A stretch of 64,000 bases of DNA from Kitasatospora purpeofusca (GTDB lineage Bacteria; Actinomycetota; Actinomycetes; Streptomycetales; Streptomycetaceae). The notes below the pieces were generated by a model. The model did not search any database. It worked only from the letters and a program-made list of their open reading frames with translations, and was not told the DNA's origin. The stretch spans positions 8,606 through 72,605 of the forward strand of contig NZ_JODS01000036.1 in assembly GCF_000718025.1 (NCBI RefSeq). The letters are read 5' to 3'. Position 1 is the stretch's first letter. Every line of letters starts with the position of its first letter. Of this stretch, positions 1 to 7,938 are shown piece after piece. The position numbers and the translations under genes were made by a program.

Positions 1-1
1 C

Positions 2-232
2 ACGGTCGCCATCCGCGACGGCCGCACCAGCAGCGAGGTGCTCCGCCGCACCCTCACCGACGAGCACGGCGAGGAGTCGGTCAACGAGACCGAGTACGTG
101 ATGCTGGACCGCACCGGCCGGGTCCAGCTCCCGGCCAAGTTCCTGGAGGCGCTGGGCATGGAGCACCGGGTCGCCGTCGAGCTGGCCCCCGACCACATCG
201 CCGTCCGCCCGGACGACCTCGAGGGCCATTGA
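2..232 (+). CDS. ABC transporter ATP-binding protein, C-terminal end (partial)
   Basis: This is an open frame running in from the left edge and stopping at TGA 230-232; about 76 residues are visible. It begins TVAIRDGRTSSEVLRR, the usual tail of a LolD/MacB-type ABC ATPase (the strand after the H-loop followed by IRDGR). An actinobacterial C-terminal extension follows, with the pattern EYVMLDRTGRVQLPAKF and then a short beta-rich segment ending in DHIAVRPD. No Walker motif is in the window, so the assignment depends on this tail alone. The substrate cannot be told. The last codons and the stop lie inside the first unit of a 19-bp tandem repeat. Confidence 0.65.
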   Translation, partial: TVAIRDGRTSSEVLRRTLTDEHGEESVNETEYVMLDRTGRVQLPAKFLEALGMEHRVAVELAPDHIAVRPDDLEGH

Positions 233-296
233 GGGTCCTGAGGGCCATTGAGGGTCCTGAGGGCCACTGAGGGTCCCGAGGGCCGCTGAGGGTCGC
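221..296. repeat. 19-bp tandem repeat, four copies, over a stop codon
   Basis: The unit GAGGGCCATTGAGGGTCCT occurs at 221-239, 240-258, 259-277 (two changes) and 278-296 (degenerate). Unit 1 contains the TGA that ends the ABC ATPase. Each unit is itself made of two GAGGG-starting halves. It looks like replication-slippage expansion of the gene end. No hairpin with a T-run was seen here. Confidence 0.85.
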
Positions 297-332
297 TGGG
301 GGTCCGCCGTCGGTCCCGTCGCTGTCGGAGTG

Positions 333-1265
333 TCAGCGGCGGGACCGGCGGTCCTCCCGGCGGAACCGGAGGTACTCCCGGGCGAGCAGCCGCAGCGCGG
401 CGGGCTTGGCGGGGCTCGCCGAGCGGCGCAGCAGCGCGCCGAGGTCGGCGCGCGCCGCCGCCCCGGTGAGCTGCTCCACCCCGACGATGCAGCGGACCAT
501 CGGCCGGTGGACGGCCGGGACCAGCCCGATCACGGTCCGGGCCTCGGCCAGGGTGCGGTCCGCCTCGTCCAGCAGGCCGCCGAGCAGCTCCCGGACCGCC
601 GGCAGGTCGCGGGCCTGTTCCAGATCGGCGCGGGTGACCCCGTGCCGCTCCAGCCGGTCCCGGGGGACGGTCAGCCGGCCCTCCGCCAGGTCCTCGGCGA
701 GATCGTTGACGAAGTCGAGCCGCTGGCTGCCGTCGATGAAGGTCCGGCACGCGGCGCGGTACTCCGACTGGTCGCCGGCCGGGCCGAGCAGCGCGGCGAC
801 GACCATGAAGCCCGGCAGCGAGTACCCGTCCACGTAGCGCTGGTAGTCCGCCTCGGTGTCGAAACCGGTGAAGTCGAGATCGGCCTCGGCCGCGGCGAGG
901 TGGTCCAGGACCCGGTCGCGCAGCTCGGGACGGGCCGCCGCGCTGTGCAGCAGCGGCCGCAGCTCGGGGTCGTCGGTCCGGCCCTCGGCGAGGCTGCGGG
1001 TCACTTCCTCGTGCCAGCGGGCGGCGGCCGCCCGCCGTTCCGCGAGCGGGCCGCTGTCGAGCAGGGTGTCGGTCCGGTGCATGAACGCGGCCGCCGCGAT
1101 CACGTGCGGGACGGTCCGCTCCGGCAGCAGCAGCCCGGCCGCCACCGCGACCTCGCGCCGGTAGCGGGTCACCTGCTCCCGCTGCCGCCCGTAGTCGGCC
1201 CGCAGCCCCGCCTCCCGCACCCCGGCCGCGTCCAGCGCCCGTTCCCACCTGCCCACTCGGCTCAC
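333..1265 (-). CDS. Squalene/phytoene synthase family protein
   Basis: The 310-residue protein has the layout of head-to-head prenyl-diphosphate synthases. A first Asp-rich motif is at residues 66-70 (DTLLD within FMHRTDTLLDS) and a second at 188-192 (DLAED, followed by LAEGRLTVP). Between them is a YQRYVDGYSLPGF helix like the Y-x-x-x-V-A-G helix of the family. Such enzymes condense two prenyl diphosphates to squalene, phytoene or hydroxysqualene at the cytoplasmic membrane face. The first motif is weaker than the usual DDxxD, so activity and product are uncertain. No other isoprenoid gene is in the window, which argues against a local carotenoid or hopanoid cluster. The ATG start at 1265 is the first in frame; GAGGGACGGGTGAGCCG precedes it. 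Confidence 0.72.
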   Translation of the reverse strand: MSRVGRWERALDAAGVREAGLRADYGRQREQVTRYRREVAVAAGLLLPERTVPHVIAAAAFMHRTDTLLDSGPLAERRAAAARWHEEVTRSLAEGRTDDPELRPLLHSAAARPELRDRVLDHLAAAEADLDFTGFDTEADYQRYVDGYSLPGFMVVAALLGPAGDQSEYRAACRTFIDGSQRLDFVNDLAEDLAEGRLTVPRDRLERHGVTRADLEQARDLPAVRELLGGLLDEADRTLAEARTVIGLVPAVHRPMVRCIVGVEQLTGAAARADLGALLRRSASPAKPAALRLLAREYLRFRREDRRSRR

Positions 1266-1430
1266 CCGTCCCTCTGCTCGGAAGGACCGAGCCTATGGCG
1301 TGTCCCCCGGATCCCGGGGCCCGGGCCCGTCGGGGGCCGTCGGGGGCCGTCGGGCCCGGGTGGGGAGGCCGGGCCCGGGTGGGATACTGGACCGGTCCAT
1401 TCCGCGGCGGCAGGTGGTGAGGGGCGGCAC

Positions 1431-2006
1431 ATGAGCAGCCGGGTGCGGGTGCTGAGGAAGCAGAACCGGCTCAGTCTGGAGGCACTGGCGGAGCGGGTCG
1501 GGGTGACCAAGAGCTATCTGTCCAAGGTGGAACGCGGCCTCAGCGACCCGTCGATCTCGACCGCGCTCAAACTCGCGCACGCGCTGAACGTCGATGTCGG
1601 CCGGCTGTTCTCGGACGAGGTGGAGCCCGAGCTGATCACCGTGGTCCGGGCCGACGAGCGGACCCAGATGGGCGCCGGGACCGGTCCGGGCGACACCCGC
1701 TACGAGGGCATCGCGACCGGTCTGACCGACAAGCGGATGGTGCCGTTCATGATGCACCCGCCGACGGATCCGGTCGACCCGCCGTTCAAGTCCCACGCGG
1801 GGGAGGAGTACCTCTTCGTCCACGAGGGCACCGCCGAGCTGGAGTTCCCGGAGCGCACGGTGACCCTGGGGCCGGGCGACAGCGTGTACTTCAACTCCGC
1901 CCTGCCGCACCGCTGCCGCTCCACCGGCGGCCGGCCCGCCGCGGTCCTCGTGGTCATCCACGACGAGCCGTCCGGTCCCGCCGACCGCGTCCCGACCCTG
2001 CCCTGA
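1431..2006 (+). CDS. XRE-family transcriptional regulator with C-terminal cupin
   Basis: The 191-residue protein has an N-terminal helix-turn-helix (about residues 5-60, with the SYLSKVERG recognition-helix pattern and NVDVGRLF end). A C-terminal single cupin domain (about 105-180) shows HAGEEYLFVHEGTAEL and the second cupin motif PGDSVYFNSALPHRC. XRE-cupin proteins usually control small catabolic operons and sense a metabolite through the cupin. The ATG at 1431 is chosen because the HTH begins immediately after it. The gene is convergent with the lyase/aldolase operon at 2093-3833, and the two share a strong hairpin terminator. It is therefore the natural candidate regulator of that operon, an inference from context. 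Confidence 0.88.
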   Translation: MSSRVRVLRKQNRLSLEALAERVGVTKSYLSKVERGLSDPSISTALKLAHALNVDVGRLFSDEVEPELITVVRADERTQMGAGTGPGDTRYEGIATGLTDKRMVPFMMHPPTDPVDPPFKSHAGEEYLFVHEGTAELEFPERTVTLGPGDSVYFNSALPHRCRSTGGRPAAVLVVIHDEPSGPADRVPTLP

Positions 2007-2051
2007 CGCGCACCGGCCCCGGCGTACGCTCCTGACGCGCATCGGCCCCGG
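2002..2051. repeat. 29-bp direct duplication carrying a stop codon
   Basis: CCTGACGCGCACCGGCCCCGG at 2002-2022 recurs with one change at 2031-2051, giving a 29-bp period. The first copy contains the TGA (2004-2006) of the XRE-cupin gene. The second copy runs into the left arm of the terminator hairpin. Confidence 0.8.
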
Positions 2052-2076
2052 TACCGCCTGAGCGGTACCGGGGCCG
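2043..2076. terminator. Bidirectional hairpin terminator
   Basis: A perfect 15-bp stem (2043-2057 with 2062-2076) has a 4-nt loop CTGA. It lies between the convergent XRE-cupin and DapA-like genes. There is no T-run on the plus side. Confidence 0.75.
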
Positions 2077-2092
2077 CTGCGGCGTCGGCGGC

Positions 2093-2995
2093 TCAGCCCG
2101 CGGCGGAGAGCAGCTCCGCGAGGCGGGCGGTCCCGGCCCGGTCCAGGGGCAGCAGCGGACGGCGCGGCTCGCCGACGTCCAGACCGAGCAGGGCCAGACC
2201 GGCCTTCACGGTGGTGGGCAGGCCGCCGCCCAGGATGAACTCCAGTACCGGGAGCTGGCGTTGGAAGACCTCCAGGGCGAGGTCCCACTCACCCGCCCGG
2301 ACGGCGCGGTGGAGTTCCAGGACCGGCCCGGGGATCAGGCAGGGCGCGGCGGTGCACCAGCCCGCCGCGCCGGCCGAGAAGGCCGCCAGCGCGAGCGGGT
2401 TGCTGCCGTTGTAGAACGGCAGGGCGCCGTCGGTGAGTTGTGTGAGCCGGTGCATCCGCCGTACGTCGCCGCTGCTCTCCTTCACCATGGTGATGTTCTC
2501 CACCCGCTCGACCAGCGAGACCATCAGCTCGGGGGAGAGGTCGACCCCGCTGGTGGCGGGGTTGTTGTAGAGCATCACCGGGACGCTGACCGCGTCCGCC
2601 ACGGCCGTGAAGTGGCCGGCCACCTCACGCTCGTCGAGCTTCCAGTAGGCCTGCGGCAGCACCATCACGGCGTCCGCGCCCGCCTGTTCGGCGAACCGGG
2701 CGCGCCGGACCGCGCCCCGGGTGGTGAGGTCCGCGACACCTACCACGGCGGGCACCCGGCCGGCGACCGCGGCGAGCGAGGCCTCGGCGGCGGTGTACCA
2801 CTCCTGGTCGTCCAGGTAGGCGCTCTCGCCGGTGGAGCCGAGCGGGGCGATCGCGTGGCAGCCGGCGTCGATCAGCCGGTCCACCAGGGCGGTGAGGGCT
2901 TCGGTGTCCACGCCGCCGTCGTCGCCGCCCTGCTCGCCCGAAGCGAACGGGGTGACCGGGTAGGCGATGATCCCTTCCAGTGCGAGTCCGGTCAT
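2093..2995 (-). CDS. Dihydrodipicolinate synthase/N-acetylneuraminate lyase family protein
   Basis: The 300-residue class I (Schiff base) aldolase of the DHDPS/NAL family shows the GSTGES phosphate/carboxylate loop at residues 53-58. The catalytic Tyr is at 143 (MLYNNPATSG) and the Schiff-base Lys at 172 (MVKESSGD). Family members cleave or form C-C bonds with pyruvate; a biosynthetic DapA is possible, but the operon partner suggests a catabolic 2-keto acid lyase. The ATG at 2995 is chosen because it lies one base after the stop of the upstream aldolase gene, giving tight coupling. An ATG four codons upstream (3007) would overlap that gene. The local regulator candidate is the XRE-cupin protein. 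Confidence 0.85.
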   Translation of the reverse strand: MTGLALEGIIAYPVTPFASGEQGGDDGGVDTEALTALVDRLIDAGCHAIAPLGSTGESAYLDDQEWYTAAEASLAAVAGRVPAVVGVADLTTRGAVRRARFAEQAGADAVMVLPQAYWKLDEREVAGHFTAVADAVSVPVMLYNNPATSGVDLSPELMVSLVERVENITMVKESSGDVRRMHRLTQLTDGALPFYNGSNPLALAAFSAGAAGWCTAAPCLIPGPVLELHRAVRAGEWDLALEVFQRQLPVLEFILGGGLPTTVKAGLALLGLDVGEPRRPLLPLDRAGTARLAELLSAAG

Positions 2996-2996
2996 C

Positions 2997-3833
2997 TCAG
3001 GCACCACCCTCGGAAGTCGCGTCGTCGTTGACGGCGTTGACGGCGTTGACGTTGATCGCGTCGCCGTGCCCGGCCCGCAGGGCGCGGCGGGCGTAGTACG
3101 CGAAGTTGGCCTGGCTGCGCTTGACGGTGGAGGTCCAGTCGTGGGCCTCCCGGGCGAGCGGCGCGGGTATCTCCTGGATCCGGCCGGCCGCCGAGGCCAG
3201 CAGTTGGAGCCGGGCGGCCCGTTCGAAGAGCACGGCGAGGGTGCAGGACTCCTCCACGCCGGCCGTGGCGACCAGCATGCCGTGGTGGGCCAGCAGCAGG
3301 GCCCGCTTGTCGCCGAGCGCGGCGGTGATGATCTCGCCCTCCTCGTTGCCGACCGGGATGCCGGGCCAGCTCTCCAGGAAGGCGCAGTCCTCGTACAGCG
3401 GGGTGAGGTCCATGTGCGAGACGACCAGGGGCGTCTCCAGCATCGACAGCGCGGAGATGTGAGCCGGGTGGGTGTGGATGATGCAGGAGACGTCGGGGCG
3501 GGCCCGGTACACCCAACTGTGGAAGCGGTTGGCGGGGTTGGCCATGCCCTCGCCCTCCAGGACCTCGAGGTCCTCGTCGACCAGGAGGAGGTTGTCCTCG
3601 GTGATCTCGTCGAAGCCGAGGCCGAGCCGCTGGGTGTAGTAGGTGCCCGGCCGTTCGGCGCGGGCGGTGATCTGGCCGGCCAGGCCGGAGTCGTGTCCGG
3701 CCTCGAAGAGGATCCGGCAGGTGAGGGCCAGCTTCTGGCGGATGGTCCAGTCGTTGTCGGGGATCGCGGTGCGCATTCTGCGGTGCGCGAGGTCGACCAG
3801 GTCCGCCTTGGCGGTGGTCAGGGTCTCGGCCAT
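2997..3833 (-). CDS. Class II aldolase/adducin family protein
   Basis: The 278-residue zinc-dependent aldolase-type protein has His ligands visible in HTHPAH (120-124) and LAHHGML (183-184). An SGLAGQITAR loop near residues 49-58 is the phosphate/carboxylate-binding region. Relatives include fuculose-phosphate and rhamnulose-phosphate aldolases and decarboxylating sugar-acid enzymes. The ATG at 3833 follows GAAGGAG at proper distance; longer in-frame starts lack a ribosome site and run into the operator. The C-terminus has a short repeat (NAVNAVN) encoded by GTTGACGGC copies at about 3028-3055. It is the first gene of a two-gene operon with the DapA-like lyase, and two operator-like inverted repeats lie upstream. 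Substrate unknown. Confidence 0.85.
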   Translation of the reverse strand: MAETLTTAKADLVDLAHRRMRTAIPDNDWTIRQKLALTCRILFEAGHDSGLAGQITARAERPGTYYTQRLGLGFDEITEDNLLLVDEDLEVLEGEGMANPANRFHSWVYRARPDVSCIIHTHPAHISALSMLETPLVVSHMDLTPLYEDCAFLESWPGIPVGNEEGEIITAALGDKRALLLAHHGMLVATAGVEESCTLAVLFERAARLQLLASAAGRIQEIPAPLAREAHDWTSTVKRSQANFAYYARRALRAGHGDAINVNAVNAVNDDATSEGGA

Positions 3834-3910
3834 GGCCGGGGTGCTCCTTCGTTCGGGGGCGTGCCGCAGCGGCGCGCGGCGGCCTGGTGTCGCGTGCCGG
3901 GCGCACCAGC

Positions 3911-3946
3911 AGGACACTGTGTTCACCATAGGACACGTCGTGTCCT
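3911..3946. promoter_or_regulatory. Twin operator-like inverted repeats upstream of aldolase operon
   Basis: AGGACACG-T-CGTGTCCT at 3930-3946 is a perfect 8-bp inverted repeat. A weaker copy, AGGACAC-T-GTGTTCA, lies at 3911-3925. Centres are about 20 bp apart, two helical turns, so the same dimer could bind both. A related CGTGTCC half-site lies at 1299-1305 upstream of the XRE-cupin gene, consistent with autoregulation plus operon control. Confidence 0.6.
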
Positions 3947-4019
3947 GGCGTCGACAGTGATGCCGGGAGCGACGCCGACGGTGACCCCGGGTTCGGAGCG
4001 GGAACGGGCCGCCCGGGCG

Positions 4020-4205
4020 TCAGCTTTCTCCGCTCGTGCGACGGATCAGCCCCGAGCGCTCGGCGTCCGAGCGCAGATCGCTGCCGGGGGCGCCCCGGTC
4101 GATGCGGTCGCCCCGGCCGGCGGCCGTGCAGAGGGCGAAGACGAGGATGGCGCTCGCCGCCGCGGCGAGGATGCCGAGGGCGGTGAGGACGCGGAGCCAG
4201 GTCAC
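4020..4205 (-). CDS. Small single-pass membrane protein, unknown
   Basis: The 61-residue protein starts at GTG 4205 behind GGAGGCATCTCCC. Residues about 5-28 (LRVLTALGILAAAASAILVFALC) form one hydrophobic helix. The rest is a charged tail rich in Arg and Asp. I do not recognise the family. The ribosome site and the clear helix support a real gene; length and lack of homology information keep confidence moderate. Confidence 0.5.
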   Translation of the reverse strand: MTWLRVLTALGILAAAASAILVFALCTAAGRGDRIDRGAPGSDLRSDAERSGLIRRTSGES

Positions 4206-4388
4206 GGGAGATGCCTCCAGGGGGACGGCGCGAGGGAGTGCCGCCGGGGATATCGGCAGACCGGCCGACGAGGTCGAGTGTCCACGGGCGGTTCCGCCTA
4301 CTGACCGCCGCGCGCACGGTCGTGCGCGCGGGCGGTCGAAGCACGAACGGCGTGCACTACGCCGGGCCGTGCGCCCCTGGTGCCGTCG

Positions 4389-5984
4389 TCACCGGTGCCG
4401 GGGGTGCCGGGGCACCGCAGGGGCGGCCGGGTCGGTCGGGGCGGCTGCATCCGGTACCAGGGCCCGGAGCGCCCCCAGGTCCGGCTTGCCGGTCCCGGAC
4501 AGCGGGAGGTCCGGGAGCACCAGGATCGTCGCCGGCTCGCACAGCGGCCCGCCCCGCTCCCGCACCCACCGGCGCAGCTCCGCCACCGTCACCCCGCTGC
4601 CGGGGGCCACCGTCACGGCGGCGTGCGCGTGCTGGAGCCGGTCCCGGTCGGTGGTGGTGAACATGACCGCCTCGCGCACCGCCGGGTGCGTCAGCAGCGG
4701 GCCCTCGACCTCGCGGGGGAAGACGTTGTGCGCGTCGACGATCGCCACCGGATCGTGCCGCCCGGCCACCGTCAGATACCCCGAGCCGTCCAGCGCGCCC
4801 AGATCGCCGGTGTCCAGCCAGCCGTCCCGGAGCACCCTCGCGGTCGCCCCGGGGTCGCGCCAGTAGCCCTGCATCGCGGTCGGCGTGCGCACCCAGATCC
4901 GCCCGACGTCGCCCGTCGGCAGAGGCCGGCCGTGCTCGTCCAGGATCCGCACCCCGGTGTCCGGGAGCGGCCGCCCGGCCGTGGTCAGCAGCCGGGGGTC
5001 GAGGTGCTCGTCCGGGGTGAGCCGGGTCACCGGGCCGCACTCGGTGAGGCTGTACGTCTGGTGCAGCACCCGGCCCAGCCGGCGGGTGGCCTCGGCCAGC
5101 CGCTCCGGGGCCGCCGGGCAGCCGGTGTAGGTGACGCGGCGCAGACTGCCGAGGTCGGTCCGGGCCAGCGCGGGGTGGTCGAGCACCCGGTACAGCAGGT
5201 GCGGCGGGAGGTAGGCCCGGGTCACCCGGTACCGCTCGATCGCCGCCAGGACCTCCGCCGCCGCGAAGCCGTCCTGCAGCACCACCGTGCCGCCCGCCGC
5301 CAGGGCCAGGTCGGCCGTCGTCCCGCCGCCGTGGCAGAGCGCCGTGCACAGCAGGAACACCGACCCGGCGACCAGCTCCGGGCGCGGCGGCCGGGCGAAG
5401 CCGCGCTGCACCCCCTTCGGCCGCCCGGTCGAGCCGCCGGTGAACCGGATCGCCATCACGTCCTGCGGCCGGAACCGGGGCGCCACCGGCGCGGGCGACA
5501 GCGGTTCGGCCAGTGCCGTCAGGTCCGTGCCGAGCGGGCCGGGGCCGAGGGCCAGCAGCCGGGCCGACGGCAGCGCGCCCGCGATCCCGGCGGCCGCCGC
5601 GCCGCACCCCTCCGGGTCGAACACGAACGCCTCGGTCCCCGCCGAAGCGGCCAGCGCGATCAGCTCCGCGACCGTCCGGCCGGCGGGGAGCATCGCCACC
5701 CGGCAGCCGATCAGATTCGCGGCGAGCCGCACCAGCAGCGCCTCCGGCCGGTTCCCGGCCAGCAGCGTGACCCCGTCGCCGCGCCCCAGCCCGGTGGACC
5801 GCAGGGCCCGGGCGAGCCGGTGCACTGCGTCGAGGCACTCGGCGGCCGTCAGGGACCGCTCCCCGTACCGCAGCGCGACCCGCCCCGGATCACGCGCCAG
5901 CCCCGCCAGCACCTGCCCGGTGTACGTCGCGCCCGCCACCCCGGCATCCGCCCCACCCGCCCCGGCCCGCAGCGTCTCCGTCAC
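4389..5984 (-). CDS. AMP-forming acyl-CoA synthetase/ligase (ANL superfamily)
   Basis: The 531-residue enzyme has the ANL motifs: the phosphate loop FTGGSTGRPKGVQ (about 181-193), YSLTECGP (near 316), and the hinge GWLDTGDLG followed by GYLTVAGRHD. A C-terminal lysine is in LSGTGKPDLG. It should activate a carboxylic acid as acyl-AMP and pass it to CoA or a carrier. GTG 5984 is preferred because GGAGGG lies about 8 nt upstream; an in-frame ATG at 6050 is the alternative. Unlike canonical members it has IVDAHNVFPREVEGPL in place of the KDMI...GENVYP-type A8 segment. Together with the nearby stand-alone thioesterase this may reflect a carrier-linked role; substrate unknown. Confidence 0.85.
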   Translation of the reverse strand: MTETLRAGAGGADAGVAGATYTGQVLAGLARDPGRVALRYGERSLTAAECLDAVHRLARALRSTGLGRGDGVTLLAGNRPEALLVRLAANLIGCRVAMLPAGRTVAELIALAASAGTEAFVFDPEGCGAAAAGIAGALPSARLLALGPGPLGTDLTALAEPLSPAPVAPRFRPQDVMAIRFTGGSTGRPKGVQRGFARPPRPELVAGSVFLLCTALCHGGGTTADLALAAGGTVVLQDGFAAAEVLAAIERYRVTRAYLPPHLLYRVLDHPALARTDLGSLRRVTYTGCPAAPERLAEATRRLGRVLHQTYSLTECGPVTRLTPDEHLDPRLLTTAGRPLPDTGVRILDEHGRPLPTGDVGRIWVRTPTAMQGYWRDPGATARVLRDGWLDTGDLGALDGSGYLTVAGRHDPVAIVDAHNVFPREVEGPLLTHPAVREAVMFTTTDRDRLQHAHAAVTVAPGSGVTVAELRRWVRERGGPLCEPATILVLPDLPLSGTGKPDLGALRALVPDAAAPTDPAAPAVPRHPRHR

Positions 5985-6290
5985 TTGGCGCCCTCCACCC
6001 GCCCCGGCGGCCCGGGGATCTGACGGTGCATCATGAACGGCGACCACCATAGGACCCTCGACCCCGCCCCACCCGCCGGGGTCCGCCCCGGGAGCGTCGC
6101 CCGCCGACCGGAAGCCCCTCGCGCCCACCCGCGTGTCGCCGGTACCTCGTGCCGACTCCGCTGCCTGCCCCTCCGGAGCCACCGCTGATCCCGGCCGAGC
6201 CAGGCCGGGCCGGACCGTCCGGTGCCGACCGGACCCGATCCCGTTCCGCCGAGGCGTCGAGCTCGGAGGCCGGCTGTCGGACCCGGCGGA
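5985..6290. other. Divergent intergenic region, no gene seen
   Basis: This roughly 300-bp stretch lies between the minus-strand ligase and the plus-strand Imm21 gene. Open frames here are shadows without ribosome sites. The only element I can point to is the -10-like hexamer directly before the Imm21 start. Confidence 0.5.
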
Positions 6291-6296
6291 TAGGTT
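6291..6296 (+). promoter_or_regulatory. -10 element for a leaderless transcript
   Basis: TAGGTT fits TANNNT and ends 6 nt before the ATG at 6303, so transcription would begin at or next to the start codon. No Shine-Dalgarno sequence precedes the ATG, as expected for a leaderless message. No convincing -35 was seen. Confidence 0.5.
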
Positions 6297-6302
6297 CCGC
6301 GC

Positions 6303-6821
6303 ATGGTCAGGTACGGAGAGCCGGGAGCTGTGGCGTGGGTGGAGTCCCTCGGGGGGCCGTTCGTCGTGCTTCCCGAGGTCGTGCTGGAGGCGTGGTCGGG
6401 ATCGGCCGGGAACGACGACGCCGGTGACGACTACGACCGGGCCTGTGCCGTCGAGGGCTTCATCGGGCTGCTCCGGGTCGGCTCGGCGGAAGGCCTGGTC
6501 CTCGGGGACGAACCCGCCGCGACCGCCTACCTGCTGGCACAGGGTGTGTTCGTGCGCTGGTCGGCGGCGGAGTCCGAGGAGGCGATGCTCGGGAGCGTGG
6601 ACGCGGCGATGCGTGCCGCTCCGTGGGAGCCGGAGCTGACCTGGAAGGTGCCGGGGCCGGTCGTGCTGTTCGACTCGGTCTGGACGGGTGAGGAGTCCCG
6701 TCTGCAGGAGCACGTACGGGTCGACCTGCAGGCCGGGTCCTACGGCGTTCGTGCCGCCTACGTCGAACCCGACCCGCAGACCGCGCTCACGCTGGTCGCC
6801 GTGCGCCGCCTCCCGGGGTGA
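6303..6821 (+). CDS. Immunity protein 21 (Imm21) family
   Basis: The 172-residue acidic protein has the Imm21 pattern: an N-terminal WVESLGGPFVVLPEVVLEAW segment, a DYDRACAVEGFIG motif, a central GDEPAATAYL helix and the closing region with W-x-x and HVRVDLQAGSYGVRAAYVEP. Imm21 proteins neutralise cognate polymorphic toxins in the cytoplasm. No toxin gene is next to it: the upstream gene is a divergent ligase and the downstream gene a P-loop protein. It is either an orphan immunity gene against toxins of other strains or has been co-opted. The start is fixed by the leaderless -10 element. Confidence 0.78.
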   Translation: MVRYGEPGAVAWVESLGGPFVVLPEVVLEAWSGSAGNDDAGDDYDRACAVEGFIGLLRVGSAEGLVLGDEPAATAYLLAQGVFVRWSAAESEEAMLGSVDAAMRAAPWEPELTWKVPGPVVLFDSVWTGEESRLQEHVRVDLQAGSYGVRAAYVEPDPQTALTLVAVRRLPG

Positions 6822-7048
6822 TGCGTCCGGACCGGAGCGCGTGACGAGGAGTCGTCCTGCGGCAGGAGGCGTACTGTTCGCCGGCAGGGACCGCGAGCTG
6901 TCCGCCCGTCCGCCCGTCCGGTTGCCGCGGTGTCCGTGGACAGCCCCGCCGCCGCACGCCTCCGGCAGCGGGGACCGGGCGCCGGGAACCGTGGCGGGAG
7001 TCGGCGGCGTGGATTGTTATCGTTCCAGGTCGGGCACGGACGGGACGG

Positions 7049-7759
7049 GTGAGCAGTATGGACGGGTCGGCCATCGTGGGCGGAGCGAGGGCGGGCGCGC
7101 CGGGCGCGGGCCGGACGGCGGGGGCGGGGATGGAACCGCGGGGACCGGTGGACCTGCGCGGCGTGGCCGGCGAGCCGTTCGTCGTGCTCTACCCGGCCGA
7201 CGCGGTCGTGGTCGTCTCCGGGCTGCCCGGCAGCGGCAAGAGCACCCTGCTGCGGCGCTGGTCCGCCCGCGCGCCGCAGGCCGTGACCGTCGACCCGCGC
7301 GCCGTGCACGAGGCCTGCGCCGCCGTCATGCCGGACCGCCTGCCGTACGCGGTCTACCGCCCCTGGGCCCGGCTGGAGCACTTCCGGCTGCTGCGCCGCT
7401 CGCTGCGCCGGGGCGGCCCGCTGCTGGTGCACGACTGCGGCAGCCGGGCGTGGATGCGCCGCTGGCTGGCCCGCGAGGCCGCCCGGCAGGGGCGGGAGCT
7501 GCACCTCGTCCTGCTCGACGTCGGGGCGGCGACCGCCCTGGCCGGTCAGCGGGCCCGCGGACGCTGGGCCTCGAACCGGGTCTTCGCCCGCCACCGCCGG
7601 GGCCTGGACCAGCTGATCGCGGCGCTCACCGCGCACACCCGGGGCGACGGGGGGACGCCGGTGCCGGAGGCGGCGTCGGTGCTGCTGCTGGACGGCCGGT
7701 CCCGCTCGCGGGCGGCCGAGGCGCGGTTCGGCCGCGACGCGGTGGCCGACGGGGGCTGA
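7049..7759 (+). CDS. P-loop ATPase/kinase-like protein
   Basis: The 236-residue protein has a clear Walker A, GLPGSGKST, at residues 58-66. A zeta-toxin/kinase-like layout follows: VDPRAVHEACA after the P-loop and LLVHDCGSRAWMRRW around residues 130-145, as in small AAA_33 kinases. The C-terminal part has an Arg-rich lid (GQRARGRWASNRVFARHRRG). Members phosphorylate small molecules or antibiotics or modify RNA; nothing here identifies the substrate. The start could be GTG 7049 or ATG 7058, and no strong ribosome site is present for either. A plus-strand gap of 179 nt precedes the thioesterase gene. Confidence 0.75.
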   Translation: MSSMDGSAIVGGARAGAPGAGRTAGAGMEPRGPVDLRGVAGEPFVVLYPADAVVVVSGLPGSGKSTLLRRWSARAPQAVTVDPRAVHEACAAVMPDRLPYAVYRPWARLEHFRLLRRSLRRGGPLLVHDCGSRAWMRRWLAREAARQGRELHLVLLDVGAATALAGQRARGRWASNRVFARHRRGLDQLIAALTAHTRGDGGTPVPEAASVLLLDGRSRSRAAEARFGRDAVADGG

Positions 7760-7938
7760 CCCGTGCTCGACCGCCGGCCCGGCCTTCGGACCGGTCCACC
7801 GCGCCGCCCGGGAGCCGCCGATGGACCGTGGCCGGACGATCCTGTTCCGGTGGGCGGTTGACGCGGGTAAGGGTCGGCCGGGGAGACTGTGCGGGTAGAC
7901 CGTCCTGCCGATCAGTCAGTCGCGAGGGAGCGCACCCT

